From Treponema sp. (lineage in GTDB: Bacteria; Spirochaetota; Spirochaetia; Treponematales; Treponemataceae), in the NCBI GenBank assembly GCA_017549025.1, contig JAFYWB010000038.1, forward strand, positions 1 to 32,798: 32,798 bases of DNA. The letters are read 5' to 3'. The position numbers were made by a program, and so were the translations under genes. Below, piece after piece: positions 15,718 through 25,138 of the stretch. Below the pieces are notes generated by a model. That model searched no databases and was not told the origin of the DNA. It was given only the letters and a program-made list of their open reading frames with translations. Numbering within the stretch: the stretch's first letter is position 1; each line of letters begins with the position of its first letter.

Positions 15718-17400
15718 AATAATCGCAGCAGCCACTGCTTCTCCGTCCATAGCAGAAGAAACAATTCCTCCCGAATAGCCAGAGCCTTCTCCTGCTGGAT
15801 ACAGATTTGCTGCTGCCACACATTCCAGGGTTTCGGCATTGCGAACAATACGAACGGGAGTGGAAGTGCGGGTTTCTGCGGCAATAAGCAGGGCTTCTTT
15901 ACACACAAAGCCAGCCATCTTTCGGTTAAAGTCACGAAAAGCCTGTTGTAGCCGCTCCTTGATGAAGTCTGGAAGCCAGGAATCAAGGCGAGAAGCCACT
16001 AAGCCTGGAGAATAGCTGGAACGTGGCAGCTCTTTGCTGGCTCGCTCTGCAAGAAAATCCACCAATAACTGGGCGGGAGCTTGCTGGCCCTTTCCCTGAG
16101 CCTTTGCTAGGATTTCCAACAGGGTTCGTAGGTATAGCCCTGGGTTAGCCTTTTTGCTAGAAGCCAGCTTGTCATCTATGGCAATATTGTAGTCAGAAAA
16201 TTTTTCTTCCAGCTGGGCAATCACAAGCTCAAAGTCTTGGGGGCGGATTTCCACCACAATGGCGGCGTTGCTCCACTTGCCACCTCGGCTAGAAGGAGAC
16301 ATGCCGTTTACCACCAGTCCTTCCTGACAGCTGGCAGAAGGCACCACCAAGCCGCCAGGACACATGCAAAATGAATACACCCCACGTTCCTGCACTTGGG
16401 TCACTAAGCGATACTCCGCCGCCCCCAGCTGAGCCTTTTTTTGGGCACCGTGAAACTGGATATTGTCAATAATTTCACGAGGATGCTCCACTCGCAATCC
16501 CATGGCAAAGGTTTTATCCTCCAAGGCGGCGGGCAACTGCCTTCCTAAAAGCTGGTACACATCCGTAGCAGAATGACCTGTAGCAAGAACAACGGCAGCT
16601 CCACGAAAAACCTGCTCTTGAGTCACTTTTTCTTGGCGAGCAAGCTCATCAGAACTATCCTTAGAAACGGCCACCGCCTTTACACCCACCACCTGTAGCC
16701 CTTGAGCTTCAGTTTTTTCCAGCAGCAATTCAGTGCAGCGGCATCCAAAATGAACTTGACCGCCACAGTCCACAATCTTTTGTGTCATGGCTTGAATTAC
16801 AGAGGGCAATTTATCAGTGCCAATGTGAGGATGAGCCTCGGTAAGAATTTGGGAATCGGCTCCAAAATGATGGAAAATCTGAAGAATTCCTTGGATATTT
16901 CCCCGCTTGTTGGAGCGAGTGTAGAGCTTTCCGTCAGAAAAGGTTCCAGCACCACCTTCCCCAAAGCAATAGTTTGAATCGGGATTCACCTCATGTCGGG
17001 TGCTAATGGCGGCAATGTCCCGCTTTCGCTGCCCTGCAGGATTTCCTCGCTCCAGCACAATGGGCCGAATGCCCGCCTGAATCAATTTTAATGCGGCAAA
17101 CAAGCCCGCAGGTCCAGAACCCACGATAATCACCTGTGGTGCATTTTCTGGACAGGGCATATATTCCAGTTTTTGGCTGGCAACTGATTCCGGTTTGTCT
17201 TCACCAGTAAAAACTTGGTATCTCAAGTGGAATTTTACCTTGCCATGGCGGGCATCCAAGGATTTTTTCACCAGAACAAAGCCATGTATATCTTTTTCCC
17301 TACAATCAAGCTTTGCCGCCAATTGCTTTCGGATAAGCTTTTCGCTGGGATTTTCTGCATCAGCAGGATTCAACAGGGTAATAGTTATTTCTTTTATCAC
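15676..17400 (-). CDS. FAD-dependent dehydrogenase-like protein (COG2509 type)
   Basis: A 574-aa predicted flavoprotein. After an N-terminal domain of about 85 residues there is a dinucleotide-binding motif VIIVGSGPAGL (about 90-100) with VLERG downstream, then NYCFGEGGAGTFSDGKL, ATGHSATDVYQ, and a C-terminal YPAGEGSGYSGGIVSSAMDG motif. This is the pattern of the widely conserved but uncharacterised FAD-dependent proteins of COG2509. The substrate is unknown. The start is taken as GTG 17400, because a promoter-like -10 ends 6 nt before it. A TTG at 17427 is in frame but falls inside the promoter. No Shine-Dalgarno is visible. The last codons lie in the terminator hairpin of the convergent lipoprotein gene. 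Confidence 0.88.
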   Translation of the reverse strand: MIKEITITLLNPADAENPSEKLIRKQLAAKLDCREKDIHGFVLVKKSLDARHGKVKFHLRYQVFTGEDKPESVASQKLEYMPCPENAPQVIIVGSGPAGLFAALKLIQAGIRPIVLERGNPAGQRKRDIAAISTRHEVNPDSNYCFGEGGAGTFSDGKLYTRSNKRGNIQGILQIFHHFGADSQILTEAHPHIGTDKLPSVIQAMTQKIVDCGGQVHFGCRCTELLLEKTEAQGLQVVGVKAVAVSKDSSDELARQEKVTQEQVFRGAAVVLATGHSATDVYQLLGRQLPAALEDKTFAMGLRVEHPREIIDNIQFHGAQKKAQLGAAEYRLVTQVQERGVYSFCMCPGGLVVPSASCQEGLVVNGMSPSSRGGKWSNAAIVVEIRPQDFELVIAQLEEKFSDYNIAIDDKLASSKKANPGLYLRTLLEILAKAQGKGQQAPAQLLVDFLAERASKELPRSSYSPGLVASRLDSWLPDFIKERLQQAFRDFNRKMAGFVCKEALLIAAETRTSTPVRIVRNAETLECVAAANLYPAGEGSGYSGGIVSSAMDGEAVAAAIIKKKLARNSNSISC

Positions 17401-17434
17401 AGCTTCAGTATACCACAGCGGAATCAAATGTAAA
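17401..17434 (-). promoter_or_regulatory. Promoter of the FAD oxidoreductase gene (leaderless type)
   Basis: On the minus strand, TTTACA (17434-17429), 16 nt, TATACT (17412-17407) and 6 nt precede GTG 17400. Both hexamers match the consensus at five of six positions. Confidence 0.6.
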
Positions 17435-17485
17435 AGACAGAAATCTGATTCACCACGATTCGGAGGATTTCACCCACACTTCAGC

Positions 17486-19843
17486 CTAAGCAGAAAACTC
17501 AAAGGCAATAGAGGAAGCGTCATCCTTTTTCTGGAGCTGACAGGTAACCTTTCCGCCTCCCGCCAATTGGCCAAAGAGGATTTCATCCACCAAAGCCACG
17601 GCAATCTTTTCGTCCACTAGGCGAGCAATATTTCTGGCTCCATACAGTGGCGAATAGCCTTCCTCTGCAAGATAGCTGATACAAGCTTCTTCCACCACCA
17701 GCTGAACCTTTTTTGCAGCCAGCTTGACTGAAAGCTTTTTCACTTCCTTTTCCACAATGCTCTTTGCCACTTCCATATCCAAGGCGCCAAAGGGAATAAT
17801 TCCATCCAAGCGATTGCGGAACTCAGGCGAAAATGCCTTTTCCACCGCCTCACCTACTGCACTGCTTCCCTGCAGCTGGCTTCCAAACCCAATTCGAGCT
17901 CGACTCATATCACGGGCACCAGCGTTACTTGTCATGATAATAATGGCATTTCTAAAATCGGCCTTTCGTCCCTGATTGTCCGTCAACTGACCATAATCCA
18001 TCACTTGGAGCAAAATATTGTAGATGTCGCTGTGAGCCTTTTCAATTTCGTCAAGCAAAACCACGGAATGGGGCTCCTTTCGCAGGGCATCTGTCAACAA
18101 GCCTCCATCCTCAAAGCCCACGTAACCAGGTGGGGCACCAATAAGACGACTCACCGTGTGCTTTTCCTGATATTCACTCATGTCAAACCGCAGCAGCTTC
18201 ATACCAAGCTGAGAGGCCAGAACCTTTGCCAGCTCTGTTTTTCCCACACCAGTGGGCCCCACAAAAAGGAAGGATGCAATGGGCTTGTCTCCATCCCGCA
18301 AACCAGCTCTGGAACGCTTTACCGCCAAAACCACTGACTGTACAGCTTCCTGCTGACCGAAGATTTCCTTAGAAAGCCGTTCCTCCAGTCCATGAAGCTG
18401 CTCCCGCTCATCCTTGGCTACAGTTTTTTCTGGAATACGAGCCATTTTTGCAGTAATTTTACTTACCAGCGCCTTGGTAACACGGCCGCCACCAGCTCCC
18501 GTCTTGTCTCGCATCCGCAGGAAGGAGCCAGCTTCATCCATAATATCGATGGCCTTGTCGGGCAAGCGACGATCTGGCAAAAATTGTACCGACAAATCAA
18601 CGGCGGCCTGCAACGCACTTTTTTGATACTGCACCTTGTGGAATTCCTCGTAGGAAGGACGCAAGCCCTCAAGGATTTTCATGGTTTCCTCTGGACTGGG
18701 CTCCACAATATCGATTTTTTGGAAACGGCGAGCCAAGGCTCTATCCTTTTCAAAAATCTTTGCGTACTCGTCATAGGTGGTAGAGCCAATGCAACGAACC
18801 TTCCCAGTAGAAAGAAAGGGTTTCAGCAAATTTGAAGCGTCAAGATTGCCGTTTCCAGAAGCACCAGCCCCAATGATGGTGTGAATTTCATCAATAAAGA
18901 GGATGGTTTTTTCCCTCTTCATCAGTTCTTCTGTCAGCTTTTTTAATTGTTCTTCAAAATCGCCACGGAACTTGGCACCTGCCACCAAGGCTCCCACGTT
19001 CAAGCTGAATATTTCATAGCCTTGTAGTACTGCTGGCACCTGGCCCTGCACAATCTTCAAGGCCAAGCCCTGAGTAATGGCTGTTTTTCCAACTCCTGGT
19101 TCACCCACATGAACGGGATTGTTCTTGAAGCGGCGACACAACACTTGAATTGTTCGCTCTAGCTCCTCCTGCCGCCCAATAAGGGTATCGTACTCACCAG
19201 AACGAGCTGCTGCAGTCATGTTTTTAGTAAAACGCTCCAAAATACTGCGCTTTTTTCCAGAATTTTTTTGTGGTCCCTGTTCGGCTTGGGCTTCCCGCTC
19301 TTCATCTGGTGTGTCGCTATTTTCCCACCCAGAATTTTCTTCATCTTTAGGAACAATTCCGTCGGTAAAGCCTGTGTCTGCCAGTAGCTCGTCAATAAGG
19401 TCACGGAGGTTGTGGGGATTGCTTTGTTTGATGTAGCTTACCACCTCCAGCAACCGAAGCCGTTCCACACCACCGGAACGAAGATAATAGGAGCAATAAT
19501 TGTTCGTTTCTTCCATCATGCTCACCAGTACGTCGGTGATTTCCACTTCCGTTTTTTCTGCAGAAGCACTATGCATAATGGCCCGCTCTATAATGTTGTG
19601 CAAGCCAGCGGTCTGTAATGGTTCACTAGATTGCACCACCAGCACGTTTTCTTCAATATATTTTGTAAGATTTTTGCGGATTGTATCCACATCGCCACCA
19701 CACACCAGCAACAGGTCGCACACGGAGGGAAACTCCAGCGAAACCTTTAGCAAATGCTCAGGGGTAACAAATTCGTGGCCTGCCATTCGGGCATCTTGGT
19801 AGGCCCTGTTGATAATATTTTGTAATTGGGGGGCAACTTTCAA
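17486..19843 (-). CDS. clpA: ATP-dependent Clp protease ATP-binding subunit ClpA
   Basis: AAA+ unfoldase that feeds substrates to ClpP. The 785-aa protein has an N-terminal Clp repeat domain (1-145, ClpS docking), an acidic linker (about 160-200), the first AAA module with Walker A GEPGVGKT (247-254) and FIDEIH (317-321), and the second with GPTGVGKT (529-536) and LLDEIEKAH. The ClpP-docking loop motif IGF is at 651-653. There is no ClpB-type middle coiled coil, so this is ClpA rather than ClpB/ClpC. The start is TTG 19843, decided by GAGGAG 6 nt upstream. It lies 36 nt behind clpS, and the two form an operon. clpP is not in the window. Confidence 0.95.
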   Translation of the reverse strand: MKVAPQLQNIINRAYQDARMAGHEFVTPEHLLKVSLEFPSVCDLLLVCGGDVDTIRKNLTKYIEENVLVVQSSEPLQTAGLHNIIERAIMHSASAEKTEVEITDVLVSMMEETNNYCSYYLRSGGVERLRLLEVVSYIKQSNPHNLRDLIDELLADTGFTDGIVPKDEENSGWENSDTPDEEREAQAEQGPQKNSGKKRSILERFTKNMTAAARSGEYDTLIGRQEELERTIQVLCRRFKNNPVHVGEPGVGKTAITQGLALKIVQGQVPAVLQGYEIFSLNVGALVAGAKFRGDFEEQLKKLTEELMKREKTILFIDEIHTIIGAGASGNGNLDASNLLKPFLSTGKVRCIGSTTYDEYAKIFEKDRALARRFQKIDIVEPSPEETMKILEGLRPSYEEFHKVQYQKSALQAAVDLSVQFLPDRRLPDKAIDIMDEAGSFLRMRDKTGAGGGRVTKALVSKITAKMARIPEKTVAKDEREQLHGLEERLSKEIFGQQEAVQSVVLAVKRSRAGLRDGDKPIASFLFVGPTGVGKTELAKVLASQLGMKLLRFDMSEYQEKHTVSRLIGAPPGYVGFEDGGLLTDALRKEPHSVVLLDEIEKAHSDIYNILLQVMDYGQLTDNQGRKADFRNAIIIMTSNAGARDMSRARIGFGSQLQGSSAVGEAVEKAFSPEFRNRLDGIIPFGALDMEVAKSIVEKEVKKLSVKLAAKKVQLVVEEACISYLAEEGYSPLYGARNIARLVDEKIAVALVDEILFGQLAGGGKVTCQLQKKDDASSIAFEFSA

Positions 19844-19879
19844 TGAAAACTCCTCGTTTTATCACTTAAACTTCGATTT

Positions 19880-20185
19880 TTACGCTTCCCGCATTTCACA
19901 ACGGAGGGGAAAGCCATATTCACGGGCAACCTTAATAGTCAGGTTCACTCGTGTAGCAGCAATATCATAGGTATAGGTTCCCACCACCGCAGATCCTTCC
20001 TGATGAACCTTTTCCATCAAAAATTCTGCTTCCTTGTTATCCTTGTGGTAGATAACCTCCAGCACTTGGGTCACAAATTCCTTTGTGGTAAAATCATCGT
20101 TTAGGAAAACCACATGATATTTTTTTGGTTCCTTCAATTCAGTTTCTGTAACACTGAATATGTCCGCACTAAAATTTATGTCCAT
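19880..20185 (-). CDS. clpS: ClpS adaptor for the ClpAP protease
   Basis: Small adaptor (101 aa) that binds N-degron substrates and hands them to ClpA. The core has YHVVFLNDDFTTKEFV (the NDD(F/Y)T loop), a helix with the VIYHKDNKEAEFLMEKVHQEG pattern, and the C-terminal YDIAATRV/FPLRC segment. The N-terminal 20 residues are variable, as in the family. The frame is open to 20284, but ATG 20185 gives the correct length. No Shine-Dalgarno is present, and TATATT ends 6 nt upstream. It is first in the clpS-clpA operon. Confidence 0.93.
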   Translation of the reverse strand: MDINFSADIFSVTETELKEPKKYHVVFLNDDFTTKEFVTQVLEVIYHKDNKEAEFLMEKVHQEGSAVVGTYTYDIAATRVNLTIKVAREYGFPLRCEMREA

Positions 20186-20197
20186 ATATACAATATA
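20186..20197 (-). promoter_or_regulatory. -10 region directly before clpS (leaderless type)
   Basis: TATATT (20197-20192 on the minus strand) is followed by 6 nt and ATG 20185. Upstream is an A-rich stretch and no clear -35. The lack of a Shine-Dalgarno supports a leaderless transcript. Confidence 0.4.
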
Positions 20198-20234
20198 ACA
20201 TATTTTTTTGTAATCGACAGTGAAAATCAGCAGA

Positions 20235-20281
20235 TATAAAAAAATCCTTCTGGATTTGGAGGAACCGCACCAGAAGGATTT
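20235..20281 (-). terminator. Intrinsic terminator of the chemoreceptor gene
   Basis: A perfect 12-bp stem (20242-20253 with 20270-20281) and a 16-nt loop are followed on the minus strand by eight T residues. It lies 38 nt after the receptor stop and just upstream of the clpS promoter region, separating the two units. Confidence 0.88.
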
Positions 20282-20318
20282 CAATCGAGCTTATTCTAGT
20301 TTATTCTAGAAACAAATC

Positions 20319-22313
20319 TTAAAACTCTTCAAAGTCGTCATCAGAAACGGATGCAGCAGGCTTGTGAGCTACAGCACCAGCTCCGCTAGGCTTATGAACA
20401 GTGGCAGGAGCTACAGGTCTTGCAGCAGGTGCATTCATTTTGGAAGCCTTAACAGGTGTTTTTCTTGTAGCGGAAACAGCAGCTGCAACAGCAGCCTTGT
20501 TATCTAGCTTGAAGAAGGATACAATGTCTACCAAGCCCTTGGCATTGGCGGTAAGCTCTTCTGCCATGGAAGCCATTTCTTCTGAAGCTGCAGCGTTCTG
20601 CTGTACAACAGTGTCCAACTGAACGATGGCCTTGCTAACCTGCTGGGCTCCGTTGTCCTGCTCACGGCAAGCAACAGCAATTTCTTCAACAAGCTCGGTG
20701 GTTTCATCAATGCTAGGAATAACAGCTGAAATCAAGGAACCAGCATTTTCGGCAGCAGACAAGGTGCGAGCAGAAAGCTCACTGATTTCTCCAGCAGCAA
20801 TCTGACTGCGTTCTGCCAGCTTACGAACCTCACTAGCAACAACGGAGAAGCCCTTTCCAGCTTCACCTGCACGAGCAGCCTCAATAGCGGCGTTCAGTGA
20901 CAACAGGTTGGTCTGGCTTGCAATATCTTCAACAATATGAATCTTTTCTGCAATGTCCTTAACAGCAGCAACAGCGTCTGTTACAGCAGCACCACCAGTC
21001 TTACTGTCGGAAGCAGTGCGTTCTGCAATGCTATTTGTCTTGGCAGCATTGTCGGCTGTCTGACGGATATTAGAAGCCATCTGTTCCATTGTGGAAGACA
21101 TTTCTTCTGTAGAAGCAGCCTGTTCAGCAGCACCAGAAGAAATAGACTGGCTAGTGGAGCTAATTTGCTCACTTCCGCTTTCAATCTGGCGAGCACTCGT
21201 CATAATAGAAGAAACCATTTCGGTAAGCTGACCAAGCATTTCTACCAAGGAGCGACTCATGGAGCCCAACTCATCCTTGCGAGAACTAATCTTGTCACGC
21301 TGAGTGGTGGAAATGTGAGACAGTGCCAAGTCACCACGAGACATACCCTGCAATGCAGACTCAATAATCTTGATAGGTGTAGTGATGGAGGTACCCAAGA
21401 AAATGGCAACTCCAATACCAGCTGCAATCAGCAATACAGCCACGATAATCATGATTTCCAGCATCAAAACGATGGACTCAGTGAACTCAGACAGAGGAAC
21501 ACGGAAGGCAATACCCCATTCGATAGCATCCATTGGATAATAGGCCAACAGGTACTCATCACCCTGATACTTGTAGGTGTCGGTTCCCTTCTTTCCTGCC
21601 AAAAGGTCAGTCATACGCTCAGCAAGCTCTGCATAGGCTGGCTCTGTACGGGCAACGTCTGCAAGTGTCTGCATATTGGTAACACGAGTATAGTCCTGGT
21701 GGGCAATAACGTATCCAGTGTTAAGACTGACCATAAAGGGCTGTCCTGTCTTACCAATAACAAAGTTACTTACCAAGTCAGAAAGCAGCTTGGCATCCTT
21801 TTCCAGCAGGATGGCACCAACAACACGGTTGGAAGCATCTGTAATAGGAACAGCGTAGGTAATACCCAGAGAACCAGGACGCAATTCGCTGTCTACAGGG
21901 TCAGTGGTAACTGTCTTACCACGCATAGCTTCTTCGTAGTTGTCTCGTCCAGAAACATTTCGGACAAGACCAGTATGGGTAACACCATTACCGTTGGTGT
22001 CACAAACGGTGTAGGCAACACGGTTAATATCAATTTCTGCAACCTCGTAGAGGAATCGAGCCTTTTGCTCCAGAGTATAATCGGGACTAGACATTTCTGG
22101 ACGCAAAGCGAGGGCCTTCATAACTTCCAACTCTACGTTGATTCGGGTCTCCAAATAATCCCCAACAGTTTCTGCCAATGCTGCCGCATCTGCAAGAACG
22201 ATTTTTTTGGCTGCGTCACGCGCGAACGCATAAGCCAGCAAGGTACTGGTAAGTGCCACAACCAACACAATTCCGCTAGTAATAACAATAAGCGTTGTTT
22301 TCAGACTTTTCAT
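20319..22313 (-). CDS. Methyl-accepting chemotaxis protein with dCache sensor and C-terminal docking pentapeptide
   Basis: Transmembrane chemoreceptor of 664 aa. Transmembrane segment 1 is at about 7-30. A periplasmic Cache-type domain (about 38-280) contains motifs such as [32 protein letters not shown] and [13 protein letters not shown]. Transmembrane segment 2 is at about 287-310, followed by HAMP ([21 protein letters not shown]) and a signalling hairpin with the conserved tip [22 protein letters not shown] and [18 protein letters not shown]. An Ala/Pro-rich tail of about 55 residues ends in DFEEF, matching the CheR/CheB-binding pentapeptide pattern. ATG 22313 is chosen because AGGGG lies 6 nt before it; the preceding GTG 22316 is in frame. 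The ligand is unknown. Confidence 0.95.
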   Translation of the reverse strand: MKSLKTTLIVITSGIVLVVALTSTLLAYAFARDAAKKIVLADAAALAETVGDYLETRINVELEVMKALALRPEMSSPDYTLEQKARFLYEVAEIDINRVAYTVCDTNGNGVTHTGLVRNVSGRDNYEEAMRGKTVTTDPVDSELRPGSLGITYAVPITDASNRVVGAILLEKDAKLLSDLVSNFVIGKTGQPFMVSLNTGYVIAHQDYTRVTNMQTLADVARTEPAYAELAERMTDLLAGKKGTDTYKYQGDEYLLAYYPMDAIEWGIAFRVPLSEFTESIVLMLEIMIIVAVLLIAAGIGVAIFLGTSITTPIKIIESALQGMSRGDLALSHISTTQRDKISSRKDELGSMSRSLVEMLGQLTEMVSSIMTSARQIESGSEQISSTSQSISSGAAEQAASTEEMSSTMEQMASNIRQTADNAAKTNSIAERTASDSKTGGAAVTDAVAAVKDIAEKIHIVEDIASQTNLLSLNAAIEAARAGEAGKGFSVVASEVRKLAERSQIAAGEISELSARTLSAAENAGSLISAVIPSIDETTELVEEIAVACREQDNGAQQVSKAIVQLDTVVQQNAAASEEMASMAEELTANAKGLVDIVSFFKLDNKAAVAAAVSATRKTPVKASKMNAPAARPVAPATVHKPSGAGAVAHKPAASVSDDDFEEF

Positions 22314-22366
22314 CACACACCCCTTAGTCCTTAAACTTTATCAGATTTTAATCTCTGACAAATTCT

Positions 22367-22408
22367 AGTATACTACCTTTTTTATCGGATAGCAAGGAAA
22401 AAAATATA
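22367..22408 (-). promoter_or_regulatory. Chemoreceptor promoter region with overlapping sigma-28-like and sigma-70-like elements
   Basis: On the minus strand, TATA (22408-22405), 15 nt and TCCGATAA (22389-22382) match the flagellar sigma-28 pattern TAAA-N15-GCCGATAA in 3 of 4 and 7 of 8 positions. TTGCTA (22395-22390), 17 nt and TATACT (22372-22367) also form a plausible sigma-70 promoter. A small TCAGA/TCTGA inverted repeat follows in the leader. Confidence 0.55.
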
Positions 22409-22429
22409 AGACTGAAGAGGTATTAAAGT

Positions 22430-25039
22430 TTACTCTAAATTTAACTCTCCTGTGAAGATGGTGGTATTCTTCCAGAAACCCTTTTTCCCTTCAATTTCTA
22501 GGTGACTTCCATTCCACAAAAGTCTTCCCTGTTTTTTATCCAGTCGTTGCAAATCCTTGGGAAGGATGCCAGAATCGGAAAACACCAGGAATTTTACTGG
22601 TAGCACCAGAGGATTTTCTTGGGAAGGAGGATTTTTTCTGCGGTAGATGGCCTTTACGGACTGCTCCAATTCCGCCAGCACGTAGTAAAATTCACCCTCC
22701 TGCTGCAACACAAGGCAATAGCCTGGGAACAGGGGCACATCGGGCAAGAGGTAGGCGGTGGTGCAGCAATCCTGTTGCAGGGGAGAAGAGCCTTGAAGGG
22801 TGTCGGGAAGGGAGGCGGATTTAAGGTACTGGTAATGGGTGTCAAAGAGCTTTTCTGGTACAGTGACCGCTTCATCTTCCTCCAAGACCTTTTGCAGGGC
22901 CTTGTAGGCGGCAATGCGGATTTCCAGCAGCTCCAGAAGATGGGAATAGGTCCAGGTGCGAGACTGGGCTTGGGCCTTGTAGGTGCGGGCATTTTGAGCA
23001 AGCAGCTCGCTGCCAAAAGATGTAGCTGTCTTGATTTTAGGCAGGTCAATCTGGTTCAGCAGGGTGACGGTGGTGAGCAGGTCCACAAAATTGTAGCCCC
23101 AACGAGAGATTTTTGCCTTGGAAGCATATTTTTTGAACAGGTCCAGCTCCTGTAGCAGCATTTTGTGGTACTGCTGATTTTCCACCAGTGCCTTGTCTAG
23201 AAGCTGACGGTTGCTTTGGGAAATGATGGAGCCAGGAGCCAGCTGCAATTCTTCTGACGAAAAATGAGCCAATGCTGGGGAATCGTAGAACAGGGCGGCG
23301 TTCACGGTGGCGGCATCCTGCTGGCTGGGAGAACTGGTAAGCACAAACACAAAGTCATCCTTTCGAGGCTTTGCTGCCGCCACTGCAGGAACGGTGGCAT
23401 CTCCACGGCTGGACAGAGGCGTTGGCACCAGTTGAGGCTCCTTGTATTTGACGCTGAGGTGGAATACAGAGTCGGTAACGGAGGCTTGACTGGAAAACAC
23501 CACCTTGTTTTTGTCGCCAAAAATCTTTGTTAGAAAGAGCTGGAATTCGGGATACTTTGAATAGAGGCTTCCTTCTGGATACTCAAAGGTGATGAAAAAA
23601 TTCTTTGGGGTGCCGTCAAAACCAGGATTGTTTCTGAACATAAAGGACCACATTTCCACAGGATGCAGGGTGATGTGACGAACTTCATCTTTGTAACACA
23701 CCTCCAAGGTGCAGCTTCCCTCACTCATGACAAAATCCTTGATAGAACAGGTGATTTCTGGAATATGACGACCTTCCTGCCACACGGAGCCAGTAAATTG
23801 CAGGAATTGACTGGGGCCCGAAAGATTTGCCAAAACCTCTGGTGGCACGCCATCTGCCGTAACAGGCAGGAAGGTGGATTCATCAAGGTACAGGGGAGCT
23901 GCCACAAAAATCCAGTCTTCACTTTTGTCTTGAAAAATGGCCTTGGAATAATAGCCGATTTGTCCAAACTGGTTTGTTCCCGCCACTCGCAGCTCTCGGC
24001 TGGCATTTCCACGGCCGTTTTGCAGGATGGTAATGTGCTTGGTGATTCGAGCTTGACCTTCCAGCGGGATTTCTGGCTGCCGAAGCCAAGGCTCCGAGGG
24101 CAAGCCCCAGGGAGCATAGTTGGAAAGATACTGGGTGCCGTCAGCCTTTTGTGGAAGCTTTTCGTAGGTGTATTTGAAAAACATGGGATCGCAGCCCAGG
24201 GTGTCAAAGTCTGCCAGCCGAGTGTACATGGTGCCAGCTTTGTTGATGACAAACATGGTGGAGGCACTAACGCTCAGGTTTTCTGCAATGAAGGTGCCAG
24301 ATTCTGGGCCTTGGATGCTACGGCTAAAATCTGCAGGCAGGCCAGAGTCGGTAAAGCGGATGTGCTGGCCGTCCTCCGTTAAAAAATAGATGGTTTCAAT
24401 GCCCATGGTGCCGTAATGGTGGGGATTGCCAAAAATATCCTCGTGCCACAGCACATCCTGACGACGAGCTCCCATGGCCCAAGCTCGCTTGTTTTTTACC
24501 AGCTGATTCTGTACCAAGTGAACTCGCTCAGGAAAGCCAAAATCTGCCAGCCACTGGAAGGGTTTGCTGGGACCGTTGTTGTTGGTAAAAAGCTGATACA
24601 TGCCACCTTCTGAGTCAAAGGCTACCAGGGCATCGGCATCGGCAGTGATTTCTACAATTTCCTCTGGCACAGGAAAGGCTCCAGATTTTTTTGGAAATGG
24701 CAATCCTGTTTCGCACAAAAGCTGCCAGTCAGTTTCATCAATGCCGGGATTGTTATACTGGGCAGTGGGCATGAGTTTGTAGTAAATTAAGCCGTCTACC
24801 AGACAAAACTGGTAGTCTCGGCAAAAGGTTTGAGTCAAGGTTTTGATGTAGACCTGCTGGGGCAAAAAACCGTTCACGTTGTAGGAAGCGTCCAGCATGT
24901 CCAAGGGAACTGCCCTTTGGTGATAAAAGCTCTCTAGCTGGGCAGTGGTACTGGAAGGAGCTACGGTACAGGCAGAGCAGGCAAAAAAACAAAAGAGTGA
25001 AAGGGCAAAAAATGCTGCCATAAAAAAGGTATTCCTCAT
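22430..25039 (-). CDS. Large predicted lipoprotein of unknown function
   Basis: An 869-aa exported protein. The start at ATG 25039 gives a signal of one basic residue and a hydrophobic core ending in ACSAC, with C21 or C24 as the lipidation site. The frame is open another 510 nt upstream, but that part overlaps the divergent dGTPase gene and has no protein-like character. The body is beta-rich with many aromatic residues (for example VEITADADALVAFDSEGGMYQLF and VFVINKAGTMYTR), possibly beta-propeller-like in residues about 100-330. A helical region is near the C-terminus (about 660-760). I do not recognise the family. No Shine-Dalgarno is seen. It ends without an obvious strong terminator, upstream of the receptor promoter. 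Confidence 0.8.
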   Translation of the reverse strand: MRNTFFMAAFFALSLFCFFACSACTVAPSSTTAQLESFYHQRAVPLDMLDASYNVNGFLPQQVYIKTLTQTFCRDYQFCLVDGLIYYKLMPTAQYNNPGIDETDWQLLCETGLPFPKKSGAFPVPEEIVEITADADALVAFDSEGGMYQLFTNNNGPSKPFQWLADFGFPERVHLVQNQLVKNKRAWAMGARRQDVLWHEDIFGNPHHYGTMGIETIYFLTEDGQHIRFTDSGLPADFSRSIQGPESGTFIAENLSVSASTMFVINKAGTMYTRLADFDTLGCDPMFFKYTYEKLPQKADGTQYLSNYAPWGLPSEPWLRQPEIPLEGQARITKHITILQNGRGNASRELRVAGTNQFGQIGYYSKAIFQDKSEDWIFVAAPLYLDESTFLPVTADGVPPEVLANLSGPSQFLQFTGSVWQEGRHIPEITCSIKDFVMSEGSCTLEVCYKDEVRHITLHPVEMWSFMFRNNPGFDGTPKNFFITFEYPEGSLYSKYPEFQLFLTKIFGDKNKVVFSSQASVTDSVFHLSVKYKEPQLVPTPLSSRGDATVPAVAAAKPRKDDFVFVLTSSPSQQDAATVNAALFYDSPALAHFSSEELQLAPGSIISQSNRQLLDKALVENQQYHKMLLQELDLFKKYASKAKISRWGYNFVDLLTTVTLLNQIDLPKIKTATSFGSELLAQNARTYKAQAQSRTWTYSHLLELLEIRIAAYKALQKVLEEDEAVTVPEKLFDTHYQYLKSASLPDTLQGSSPLQQDCCTTAYLLPDVPLFPGYCLVLQQEGEFYYVLAELEQSVKAIYRRKNPPSQENPLVLPVKFLVFSDSGILPKDLQRLDKKQGRLLWNGSHLEIEGKKGFWKNTTIFTGELNLE

Positions 25040-25074
25040 ACTTTTACTGTAAGAGAAAGTATGAGCTAAAACAA
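25040..25074 (-). promoter_or_regulatory. Promoter of the large lipoprotein gene (leaderless type)
   Basis: On the minus strand, TTGTTT (25074-25069), 17 nt, TACAGT (25051-25046) and 6 nt precede ATG 25039. It faces the dGTPase promoter in a 99-bp divergent gap. Confidence 0.45.
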
Positions 25075-25103
25075 ATTCCGTGAGGGCCTTTTGAAAAGAA
25101 ACC

Positions 25104-25132
25104 TTGTACAAACCACGGGAAGAAAGTATAGT
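25104..25132 (+). promoter_or_regulatory. Promoter of the dGTPase-like gene (leaderless type)
   Basis: TTGTAC (25104-25109), 17 nt, TATAGT (25127-25132) and 6 nt precede ATG 25139. There is no Shine-Dalgarno between the -10 and ATG, because there is no room for one. Confidence 0.6.
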
Positions 25133-25138
25133 TGAATC

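Noticed and set aside
20937-22334. 465-codon open frame opposite the chemoreceptor
   Set aside because: It is Ser/Asn/Cys-rich with no domain, no ribosome site, and mirrors the codon use of the real receptor gene.
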